From: Branchiostoma floridae
Lineage: Eukaryota; Chordata; Leptocardii; Amphioxiformes; Branchiostomatidae
DNA: 64,000 bases
NCBI RefSeq assembly: GCF_000003815.2
Contig: NC_049979.1
Span: forward strand, 13,920,850 to 13,984,849
Direction: 5' to 3'
Positions 51,601-63,600 of this stretch are shown piece by piece (position 1 is the stretch's first letter; the number at the start of each line of letters is the position of its first letter). The notes beneath the pieces were generated by a model. It had not been told where the DNA came from, did not search any database, and saw nothing but the letters and a program-made list of their open reading frames with translations. Made by a program: the position numbers and the translations under genes.

Positions 51601-54600
51601 GCTGACCTGGCAGATAATGTTATTCTGCTGCTTTTGGCATTCTGAGTACACTCGATATCTTTGAACATTGTATCATATTGTCACAACAAAATTTGAAGGC
51701 AAGAGATTGCAGTTTCTAATGATAGCCTAAAACATAAGCCCCCATACTGACAAAGTAGTGTATTGATTGTTGAGTTGAAAATTCCCAAACAAACGACAAG
51801 CAAGTCTATATGGGTGGGGAGTGACTGATATATGGCAGTGTACCACATGTGGCCAGGGACTGTCATTGATCACCTATGATTAATTTTCCCACAAAGTGAT
51901 TCATCATTCAAAACTCCAGTAATGTGGAACATTAGATCGACTTGCATAGGTTATCAATATCATAAATCTAAACATTAATGCTAATGCCCTGGTTTCTCAT
52001 TGGGAAGGCATAGGAAAAATAATGTTGTGTTTCCAATAACGGTCCTGAAAAAGGTACGATAGGCAGGTATGGATATTTCAGCTACAGTTTCATAATGTAA
52101 ATTAAAATGAAATGCAGCATGGCACTGGGATTTTCAACATCAACCTCCCAAAAGGTCAGGGTCCCCAGGTTTTGCTTGGGTCAGTTGTGTAACTGGAAAC
52201 ACAACATCATAGGTCTTAGGCAACAAACATAAGAAACTACTGTAACAGTACTCAACGAAGCTACAGTCTAAACACTCATGTATGTATTGCATTTCGTGCA
52301 CTTCCCACATTGATTATGTTACTATTGATCATGGAGCTTAAATGCTTTTCAAGCTCCAACCAAATACAGCTGTGGGCATTAATAGGACGATAATATGAAA
52401 GTTCCACATTCATTATAATCACAGCTGCAACCTGAATGTGCACTATTGGAAACCAATGAAAACGGTAGGCCCAAAAGGAATTTGCTTACTCAAGACTTTC
52501 TCAAATCCTATTAGGCTGTATTTACATATTATAAAAGCCTGAAATGTCCAGTGTTAGATCTACTAAGGTATGAAAATGAATATAGCCTGGCATGTCGGTG
52601 CCTCATCGAAGAACGATTGGGCGCACAAAGTGCCTGCAATTGTGCTGTTTTTTAAACCTAGTCTGTCTGCATATGAACAACTTTATATGAAGATGTGTAG
52701 TGATGGTACAATTCCTACACCAGGTTAGATCATGTGTCTGTAGACTTTATTGCCTCACATCTGCCAAAAATAAACAACCTAAGCTGGTATATATCTGGCA
52801 TACATCCAGTAAGTCATATTGTGCATTTTACCTATTAGTAATCTAAATCTAAGAGAATCTAACCTAACCTAATCTAAGAAAATGGAGGCATTGAAGACAA
52901 TGTTTGTTTTGTTTTGTGGGTTTCTGATACTGTAGTACCAAACTATACTGTGAAAACCTAATTTACAGCACTGTCTTAACTGGTGCTGACATTTTGCATA
53001 ATCCTGGAAATGAAAAATAGTCTGCTATAAATGGAAGGGATGTAATTCTTCCATTCAAAACTTTCAGTCTTCGCTCAATCATGAGAACCTGAGAGCAACA
53101 AAAGCACTTGGGGTCACCATGGGCTCATTTATAAGAACAGCAGGCAATGTAGTAAATGGCCCAACATCAGGAGACCTACTGTGACATATGGGCAAGTAGG
53201 GAATAGCCATGACCTTCAGTAGTATTCTGTAGTGAACCCTGCATTTGAAGGCACGAAGTGTGCAAAGTTTGACCATTTTTACATGCACCATTTAAGTCTA
53301 GTACTCAATCATAACAAATCAATATAGATTACAGCTACCTGCAGGACTGTGATCAGCGCTCATACTGGCCTACCTCAGTACTTATTTTCCTGCATAGAAA
53401 TCCAATATTTAATAACTCCCATTTCGAACTTCTTCTCCAGGATTTTTGAAAACATAAGATAAATCTAATGGAGCCTGCCTGGCATCCAGGGGATAGTTAT
53501 CCATGCCTAGAATATAAGTACAATAGAATTCAGTCATCTTTTTCCTATATGATCCTGAGTCCGCTTCAGACTTCACTTTTCTATCCCTGGACACTAAAAG
53601 CAGGTACTGTCTCATTGTGAAGCAGCAGAAACAATGGAAAGTTAGACTTGATGACATGAAGAAACAGCACCAGTGCAATCTGCAATGGCAGAAATTGTTT
53701 AGAACCCCTATTGTTTGGGATCAAGACAAAAAGAGGAACTCTGAGGATGTAAAGAAGATATATATATATATATAGAAGTGCTGCATTTTGTACACTGGAT
53801 TTTGCAGACACATGCATATAAAAGACACAAAAACACAGACAGATAAGCCAACAAAAATAGTTCATTCTGTTGGGGTGAAGTCAAGATATATAGCTTCAAT
53901 AGAAATATGATGGGTGTTATCTATGACATATTCAGGTACCCAAAACAACCATGTCATATTTCAAGACACTAGCCTGATCTAATGTTAGATCAGAGTATGC
54001 CCGTATTTCAGCACCAAGGACAGCTACTTTACTCTCCTCTCCATTTGAAAGCGAGCATTTTTTAGTGCTCTCAATACATAACACAACAGTTGTGTAATTC
54101 GGTATGAAATTTGTAACTACAGTCCTTGTATTTATGGAAGCCAGCTAGTTGCATAAGTTAAAAAGCTAACAGTCAAGTGTGATGAAGCAGAAAATGAAGA
54201 AACAACTTCTGAGAAACATGGTAGGCAACCCTAACAGTTCCGCCTTGAACTAACAATTGGCAGACAAAGACAAAAGCCAAAGACTCCTGACCTGTTTGAT
54301 TCAAATATTAATTGCTTCTATACAAAGGATGCTGTGAGTCCAAACAATCTATATATCACACGTGCATTCTGTAGGTTTATTTTCATATAGCTGTCGCACC
54401 ATTTTACTCATGTGCAGTTGTGAGAATTCTGAAAAGGGGAAGTTTTGACGTGATCTAACTTACATTTGCCCACTGTTGCTGCCTGCTTCCCTGTACTCCA
54501 GCCTGTAGTCTGCATTACCAGGTGCATTGTTCCTGCCGACTGCATCCCAGGTGGCCTGGATGGACGTGGCAGACACCGCCACCAGGGTGGGGGGACGGAC

Positions 54601-57600
54601 TCCATCAGGTTCTGAAACAATGGGACAGACCTGTTTTTTCTCGGTTATATTAAAGAATATATTATCATAAATTTTCCACTCCTTATACTTGGCTGCATCT
54701 GATCAACCTTGGAAAACACCATATGCAAAATAAGTCTTCTGTTATTAGGAGATTTTCTTACCTCCTACTGGCATTGTAGCTGTAAGGGTGTTACTGAGAA
54801 TGGAGCCTTTTGTGTTGGAAGCGTTGACCTGCACAGTGTATGTGGAGTAGGGGATAAGGCCTGGGATGGTCACCCACTCATCAGTTACAAGACTGGTGAA
54901 CAAAGACTGGGTGTCCCTCACTGTAGTGTAGTCCCAGTTATCTGTAGAATGGCATCAATAAATGCAATTAATTTAAAGCAAATTAATATTAGTGAATACT
55001 ATAGAAAGGTACATGTGTAACCAGCAACACATTGTGATGGAATTGTAACATCCGGACATAAGCCAAAAAATACTTCAATGAAATGTTTGTTTCATCTTTC
55101 AGATCAAACAAAACATGTTCTAGCAATATGAGGTAAAAAAACTGCGATGGCACTGAAGATTCTTCCCAATTAATATATGGAACCAAGGCAGGCTAACATG
55201 TTGTTCAAAATATCTGAAAGGATCATCTTAAGTAATTTTTGAAACATTGTTGAGGTACAAATGTGAAGTAAGACCTATCACAGCACAGAGATCACTATTC
55301 AAACTTGCTTACCCGGATCCCTGTAGAAGATTCCAGTAAACAGTACGCTGTATGACACATTCCCATTTGGTCGTCCAACAGCGTTCCAACGTGCGTCAAT
55401 AGACCTACTGTCCCGTCCTCTGACCTGAAGGTTCACTGCTCCCTCTGGGGCAGCCTCTTGGGTCCTGCCACTGACCTGTCAGAACAAAAACAAAAACAGA
55501 GGTAAATCTACTCCTTACAAAACTAACCTAAAGACAATTGTCACCTTCTAGCTTTCAGTCAGACAAACAACAAACAAGTGACTGTAATGTAGTGAAGGCA
55601 AAATCAGGGAATAGAATACCTGTTGCTTTGAACATAATCACATTAATAAATCCTACTCATCTTGAGTTTGAGTGGACTTCTTATTATATGTATAAAATAA
55701 AGGTCTAACTACAACAAATGTTGACTTCAATGAAAATTATAAAAATAAATATTTAATACCTTTGGTCCCAGCCCACACCCCCTTGCTGTGCATGCCTGGA
55801 CCTGGAAGTAGTGTAAACTCCAAGCTGACAGGCCGTCTGTCTCATACGTCATCACGTTTGATGTGTTCTGTACTGGATTGTCATTCATGTACAGGGCATA
55901 GCTGATGATCACACCTGAAATGAATGATAATTTTAGTATTAACTGAGGGAAATGGTCAAATGATACTTATCTCAGTAGACATCCAAATCAATCATCTGTA
56001 TCCAATTATAGCACTAAGGCTAATGATAAAGCCCATGAAGCATAACTGATTGCATTCTACAACTGGCTCACCATTAGGTATCCTGGGTGGCCCCCAGGTG
56101 GCTCTGATGTGTGAAGGACTGTCAGACTCCACTGTTGGTGCTGGGACTCCCTCTGGTGCACTCTCCTCTGTAGTGGCTACAGATGCAGCACTGGTCCGAC
56201 AGCCTCCACCTGTACATGCCTGGGGACAGGAAGACATTTCTTATTCACAAGCTCATGCAGGGTTGGGGGGGGGGGGAGTCAATAATAGACTACCTTAGTT
56301 GTCAGTTATTTTACAGTCACATGAATATAGAAGAAAATGAAAGAAATGTGGCCTCTGTCCCATCCGTCCCATTTAACAAATATCTGTCTCATCTGTCCAA
56401 TTTGTCCATTATTCCTGTGCTCTGCTTACATACAACTGTAATCGCATCTCACCTGTAAATTACTAAAAGCTTCAAAGAGGTTACACAAATACCATAGGTA
56501 ACAGTAACTAACACAGTAAATGTGTGGTCTTAAATACATCCCATGTACTGCAATATACATGCAGTAGGTGTGAATAGACTGTAGTACTTACTGCCACCCT
56601 GATGTAGTATGTTGTCCCACCAGTCAGGTTGGTAAGAGTGTAGTCCCTGAAGGCAGTGGCTGTAGTGTTGTACACCACCTCTCCTAGGTCAGCTTGTACC
56701 AAAGACCTGTACACTACATATCTCTCCAGGATGCCATTCAGCTCCAAGGGCTCAATCCATCTGGTAGCAAGATAATCTTCTTAGAATCCATACAAACTAT
56801 CAGGTGAGGTACTTATATCTTTCAGAAGTCGAATTTACTCTTGATAAAAATATCATGATTTGCAATGAAATCTTGGCTTTACTAGTCAATAGATATCAAA
56901 GTGATCAGATAAAAAGAAGTACAAATGCTACAATCATGTAGCTCAGCTAAAAATAAGAATTCTAAGATTGTCTGGTAGAGTTACTTAATCAAAACTTACT
57001 CTGCAAAGATCTCCTTTGCCCCTCGGACCTGAAGAGTGGGAGGGTCCATGCGGGTGGGTGGAAGCTGTGAGGTGGTTATAACAGCTTCAGGACTCTGTGT
57101 ACACCCCTTGGCATTACAAGCCTCCACCATGAAGTGGTATGTTGTGAAGACTGTCAGCCCAGAAACAGAATGTACTAGGAGTGTGTCGTCGGGCCTGGTG
57201 ATGCGAGAGCCATCCCTGAAGAGGTTGTAGCCCTGGATGAGACCATTAGGCCTGCCTGGTTCATCCCACCTTAAAGTCAGCTCTGTGGCTGAGGTGGCTG
57301 TTGCATACGGTGGGCTAACATCATCAGGAACTGTAAAAAATGTTTGATGCAAATAAGATAAATATAGAATGCAACACGGTGTATTCCGTATCATCTGAAG
57401 TACCAGCCTGACCGCTGGTTGGATCGCCCGACGGCCGAAGGCTGGAGGGTGATCCGACCCGCAGGAGGGCTGGGACCAAGGGTGATGCAGAATACACCAT
57501 ATTGTATTTTATTTATGTCATACCCACCTGAGAAAACCCATGTTTTGCTACGAAATGCGACAAAAGTTGGTGCCCTCGAAAAAAAGAGTTACAACAGCAA

Positions 57601-60600
57601 TGTTCCAACGTCTGAATCAGGCGTTCGAATTGCCGACCATGCCACACTCGGCCCGCTCGAAATGGTTCGATTTACTCCAAGGAAGCCTGTGTGATACAAA
57701 CTTCGAGCCTGTGTGATACGGAAAGCTATCACACGGTCCGGAATGCCCGTGTCAAACGTTTTCGTGTCACAGGTACAAGCTCACCCGTCATTCTTTATCA
57801 TTCAATGTTACAGAAAAAGCACCAATCAACTATATCAGATGTTGGTTCAGTAAGTAGAGGCACGATTTCTCCCAAAGCAGGTTGTGGAGAGGATCGGGAC
57901 TATAATCTTTATTTTTTGTGTGAGAGAGTGATGTATATCTTAAAAGCTGTCCACCACAATAGTTTCATGCTAGTATATCTTTCAGCAGCACAGTGTGCAC
58001 TCGGGATGACATGTTGTATCCTACCTTCCTGTACAGTCGTGTGCCTGAGTCCTGGGCCTTCAGTGCTGGCTCCCCCTGTGCTGGCCACCAGGCGAATGTC
58101 ATAGTTGGTGAAGGGGATCAGGTTTGTCATATTCCCTGCGGAAAACACAATGGAGGATATTTTTCATCTGTCAAAGATCAAGTAACTTGTGCTTGACAAG
58201 TTGTTACAAGAATTGAAGACATAAGTCCGGAAGATGAACTTTACCATTCAGTAAATACCGTGCCAGAGTGTCTCTTGATGAAGAAAGACATTAGGCAGAT
58301 ATACTACAGTACTACAAAACCACTGAATACATGACCTGTAGGAAAGCTAAGTTTCGAATGAAGACATGAAATGATAACACTAAGATTTCAGCACCAAGGA
58401 CAGCAGATGTACAACAGTACTATCATTGACATCTTAAAGCAGATGCTTGCATACCTTTAGATGTAACTTAATGCAACTAGAATGTTTTGATATGAGTGGG
58501 TCTTTACCAGGAAAATGAACCTAAAGGTTTGCAATAAAGGAGAAAAGCAATAGATGAGTAATGGAAAGACACTCACCTGAAGTAAGCTCGGTGTCAGTGA
58601 AGTTGGTTTCCACCGGAGCATACTCAGGTCTGTCTAAGTTGTAGGCCCTGATGGTGTACTGTTGGATCACACCATTATTCTCCATGGGGTGCTGCCAACT
58701 GAGGCCCACCACATAACCACTGTAATCCATGGGGTCATACGGGGCCACCAGTCCAGTGGGAGCTGTGGAACAGGACAACAAGGAATTATCAAACTTTGCG
58801 AACAAAGAAAAAAATCCAGGATTTGTTCTTTTTCACACATTTTGCTTTAAAAGGCTGGAAACTATCAGGAGCATTTAGTCAGTAACATTTTATCACATGG
58901 TTATGGCCCAATACTTTGAGAATAAAAGATGTAGTCACATATTGGGCAGCTATACCCACTGCAGGAAAAAATTCCTTTCACGCACTGATGTTACTAGCTG
59001 ATCCCCTTACCTCCCTCTCGTGTCCTGCCAGAGCTCCACTGGCTGAGACTTGAGCCAGCTGGGTTGCTGCTGATCACCTGGTACAGGTACTCTGTTGGAA
59101 AAGGAATAGATACAGCAATAAATACAAATACACAGTTAGCACATTTGGTATCAATCAAGTAGGCTAATGTTTACAAATTTACCTTTACTGCAGAGGAAAC
59201 CTTACACAATGGAACAGTCAAGTCCAACCTTTTTTAATAGTACATACCTGATAATTGATTTTAGGATAGTGACTTGTCATATTCTATACCCCTGTAGCTT
59301 ACCAGTGAATGGGGACAGTCCAGTGGTGTCCACGAAGCTGCGTGCCTGTCCCATGTACAGCTGGCTGGTAGCATCACTCATGCAGACCCTCATGGACCCA
59401 TCAGGCGGGCACCCATCCAAGGCAACATTAGCCACCTCCAAGTCAGGTAGGATGACGTTAACTGCAGCACCACTGTTAAAACTCAGCTCTTTCAGGCAAC
59501 CTCCAAAACCTGGTAAGGCAAAAGCAGAGCTTAGACAAAGAAAACCAATTCAATTCCATAAACTCAAGATAAAGTTTTAAGCCTTGCAAGTCATTCTTGT
59601 AAGAGCTCATTGGTAAAATATCAAGCATTATGTTGATGCCTTTACAATGGCAGGATGCACAGTCATGTGGTACGTACCTGATTGAAGATCCAGATTTTTG
59701 GCTGAGACAACATCAGCAGCCTCTCCCTCCACTGGCAACCCTCCAACGTACAAGTGTGAGTCTAGAGCCACTGTGAATGCTGATCCAGTCCCTGTTGCTG
59801 TCACATTACCACTGTCCACATCTATGCTGATGGTGCCTCCATTCTTTTCTATAGTCACAGTGTGCCAGGCACCATCACACAGTTTGAACACATCCGAGGG
59901 TGTTGTCTCAGCTCGGATTCTGGCTGCACCAGAGGCAACCTCAACCTGTGAAGATGAATCCCAATAAGAATTTTTTCTTCCTAAGACTTTTCTTCGAGGT
60001 CATTTTTGTCAAGCACAGGTAATTATCTACATGTAGACAGTGTGGCCATTAGACTGGTAACTTTACATTTATGTGTATGTAACAACGAAAGTGCAGGGAA
60101 CATCTGTATCTGTATCTATATAGCCGGTATAACCGCCATTCGGCGTAACACACCAGCTTCGCAGGCACGCGGCGCGGCAGCAGCTGGTTATATTACACTG
60201 AACGATCCGTCACACCTAACTTTTGCACATCTAACTGCAAGCGTTCTTTAAAACTATCCAGAGAAGATGCCCCTACTGTACTTGGTGATAACAAATTCCA
60301 ATCTACGATAGTTCTGGGAAAATACGAATTTTTGAACACATCAATCCTAGCTTGGAAACTCTGGTACTTGAAGTCATGGCTGTTTCTTGTTCTTTTTTGA
60401 GCTGGTATTAGATACTTATCAGTCGGTACGTCCACCAGCTTATTGGTCATTTTGTACATCATGCAAAGTCTGGACATTAATGGAACATGGCTTCCATTAT
60501 CATAGCTACACAGTTGTCTCAATCCATTCTCTAATTTGGAAAGGCTATATATCCTGTGACTGAGAGATGTTATACTTCAGATAATCCCTATGTACCCATA

Positions 60601-63600
60601 CCTGTAGACTTCCCATGTTCAGCTCCACCACCATGTAATTGTCCCCAGTGCTTCCGTAGGAGAACAGCACCAGTCCTGTCAGGATCTCCGTGCGGAACTG
60701 GAAACTCATATCAAAGTTTGCTCCACCAGAAAATGTTCCAGTCGGCAGCTTGATGAAACCTGGTGGCAAACAGTTTTTCAATTAACATATGAAAATCTGC
60801 ACACTGGTTTGCCCCTACCTTAACTTAGCATTCTAAGACATTGTCATGTTAGGATTACAATAAACAGTAATGATTCTAATCATTCAAAAAAAGTGAAAAA
60901 ACTGTATAAGTCAAACTGCTGTGCATTCTTGTCAATATAATTCGCTCACCTTTATAGAATAAATCTTTACTTACCTCTTCCTTTAAAGTGTACACCTGGC
61001 TGTAGACCAGAGACACAGCCCTCCCAGTATGCAGGTACGTTGGCACTTTTGGTTGCCTGAGTCCAGTCTACAGGTGTCCAGGTGTAGGACGGAGAGATGG
61101 AGGACAGGATTGTGACGTCCTTCAGGCAGCCCAGGTATCCCACACGCCTGGTGGCCCTGTCCCCTGTAGAAGTAGATTTACGTGTACATGTATATACATG
61201 TAAGTCCATTATCAAACATATGGGGGCCAAATGGTAGCTGCTTCAAACCTTTTTCTTCAGCTTCATTGATTCTATCTGAGGCTTTGCAAGTCAGCCCCTG
61301 CCTGCAGTTACAGTGGCCCTTTCTAAAAGAAGTACATTTAAATAATAGTCCACTCCACACATCCATGCCATGACCACCCACCTGTGTCAGTCCGCACCAA
61401 CTGGAAGTCATGAGGAAGGCCCCCTAGGTACAGGTAAGCCATGCTGCCGATGATGTTGGAGGTTCCTGAGGATGTTGCAGTACCTGAAATAAAAAGTTTT
61501 TTTACATGTCTGTTACATGTCTGTTATTTCAAAATGCATTGTGAAATTGCTTACAAGTAAAACAAGTGCTTTTAAAAAAGCTGGCATTTTGCCAATGTTT
61601 GCGTGTGTGAACGTTTTTTTCTAGTTATTAGAATGTCATATAAATAGAACATAGTAACTAAACCTGATATTGGCGCATGGAGAGATTCACATATGTGCCT
61701 GAACTGCAGCAGATCTAGACGCCACCTGTTAAAATTTGCGTGAACTGCAGCAAATTTCACTACACATTGCCTGTTTTTGAGTGAGCTCTGTTGCGGGGCA
61801 TTTTTAAGTTTTTTTTTATAATTTTTATTTCTATTCAGCAAAAAAACGAAGCGGCGAATCCGTTAACCAAAGAAATAAATTGGTGTGGCCAAATGGATGT
61901 AAAAATTAGTATTTTAATGGATGTAAAAAAAAAAAAAAGTTGAAAAAAATCTACCTCCCCAGATTCGAACCGGGTGCATTGGTTTAGAATGCGTAAACTT
62001 TACCACTGCGCTAGTGCGAACATGTTGAAGAAATGCCTGTTTTAACAGGTATACAAATGTTTGGCATGGATTGAACAGGTCCGTTCATCTCAACATCACA
62101 ACGGCGACTACACTGGCCAGAAGGCATTTTGCGACTGCAAGTCGCAAAATGCAAAAAACAACGTTGTGACAACATAGACCGTGCCAGGTATAAAGAACTC
62201 ACCATCAAAACCATCCACAGTGAGTGTCCCAACTCTTTGATTTCTGAATGCCTCTAACTCATGCCACTCTCCATCATCATACCGCCTGCCTGCATCATTG
62301 GTGGTTGTTACAGCAGTTGCTGCATCCTGGATAAGGCAACAAGGACTTAATGTTCAATATCCTTGCAAAGAAAATTTAGACCAAGCTCTTCATTATCCAT
62401 TATACATGTACATTACAAATTTAGGAAGGTACACTGGAGCAGGGTCGCTAACCTGTACATCAAACAGGAACCATGGCCGGCCATTCACCATCTGGATTAC
62501 CAGGTACTCGCTCTGTGCTGTGTCAGAGGATACTGCAAAGAATATCAGTCCATTGGGGTGGGAAGTCTTGAAGGAGAGTCTGACACCTGTAACAAGAGTA
62601 AGACATGTCATTCCATGCAATCCCAAAGATCTGGAGTTTCAGTACACCCCCTTAAACATCCATAAACAGTACCTTTCCCAAGCACTGTGGGTAGTAGGCA
62701 TCTGTGGGTAGAAGACTACTTGAAAACTGCATGTTAAGGGTGCTATATCTCTTTAATACAACTTGTCTCAACTGAGGAAAATACATGTACCTGTCTTCTA
62801 AAGCTTTTTGGCTATTCTGCAAAGGTAGCATTCTAAGGAAGCAGCCCTGTTAGGTCGACATTATAAAGGTGCAAGCACACTTCCTGAAAGCTACTACAAG
62901 ATAGCATCTTCTTTCCTACGTATGAATTTTTAACTGACCTGTGAAGGCAGCATTCCCAGGCAGTAGTGTGCCAGGAAACCTCCTGTACCCTGCCCCAGGG
63001 AAGTATGTCCCTTTGAACACCTGGGGAGGAGATGTAGAGAAGGAGGACGGCAACCGGTGGAGCTCGTAGTTAGGGGCTGGGCCATTCAGCTGTGTGGGGG
63101 GTGACCAGGTAACGGTCATGGCAGAGGAGTTGTAACCTTCAGCGATAGCAGGGGCTTGACCACTGGGGGCTGTTGGAGTAAGAAAAAGCAATAAGAATAA
63201 CAAAGTGTCATTTTGCTATACAATGAACAAGGAAGTTTACTTAAACATTCCTCTTCATTAAGGCTTAAGATTTAATCAATCTAGAACATACTTAAGATAG
63301 ATTTGAATAGATGATTAAATCTATAAAACAAATGATAAACTACCGGTATGCAAATTATTGGTCTGACATTCGACAAGTCCTCAACAGGATCCACTTTCAA
63401 AGGACAGAAGCAAATTTGAACACACCTTCTGGAAGTGTGGTGCCCCTCCCCTCAGAGCTGTCCACACAACCCACACTGTTACAGGCAGTGATCCTGAACC
63501 GCTGCTGGGAGTACGGCAGGAATCCTCCGGCTACGTAAGAGTACTCGGAGCCACCAGCTGTGTACAGGAGCTGCAAGATAATTGCACAATTAATACCACA

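Larger units (their letters stand above)
41134..59091 (-). other. USH2A: Usherin central FN3 array (19 exons)
   Basis: Exons 59011-59091, 58577-58762, 58025-58135, 57000-57330, 56592-56760, 56072-56219, 55760-55914, 55313-55475, 54762-54941, 54464-54611, 49001-49140, 48146-48282, 44608-45049, 43632-43853, 43251-43518, 42897-43060, 42487-42696, 41696-41913 and 41134-41342. About 13 FN3 modules are recognised by W.EP..PNG.I..Y (for example RWDEPGRPNGLIQGYNLF) and PYT.Y.F.V. Many modules are cut by a phase-1 intron right after PN of PNG. The final module breaks off after PNGIIQGYRISRTAYL, where the cysteine-rich module begins. Exons around 43.3 and 39.4 kb have no ATG and are only seen by splice and frame. 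Confidence 0.9.
59303..62586 (-). other. USH2A: Usherin tandem laminin G-like domains
   Basis: Exons 62453-62586, 62203-62326, 61382-61483, 60975-61163, 60602-60759, 59678-59945 and 59303-59509. Domain 1 shows VRLSFKTSHPNGLIFFA, LVIQMVNGRPWFLFD, YLGGLPHDF and GYLGCLKDVTI with a closing WEGC. Domain 2 shows FDMSFQFRTEILTGLVLFSY, CDGAWHTVTIEKNGG, LYVGGLPVEG and FGGCLKELSF with a closing LDGC. These are the typical laminin G strands and C-terminal disulfide. The last exon then re-enters FN3 (SFVDTTGLSPFTEYLYQV), the second half of the module interrupted at 62.9 kb. Confidence 0.92.

Noticed and set aside
57691-58104. 137-residue + strand ORF
   Set aside because: It runs through a mobile element and antisense across the usherin exon 58025-58135; no independent support.
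61951-62020. Functional tRNA gene
   Set aside because: A and B boxes and the T stem fit, but the acceptor stem does not pair and no consistent anticodon arm can be drawn.
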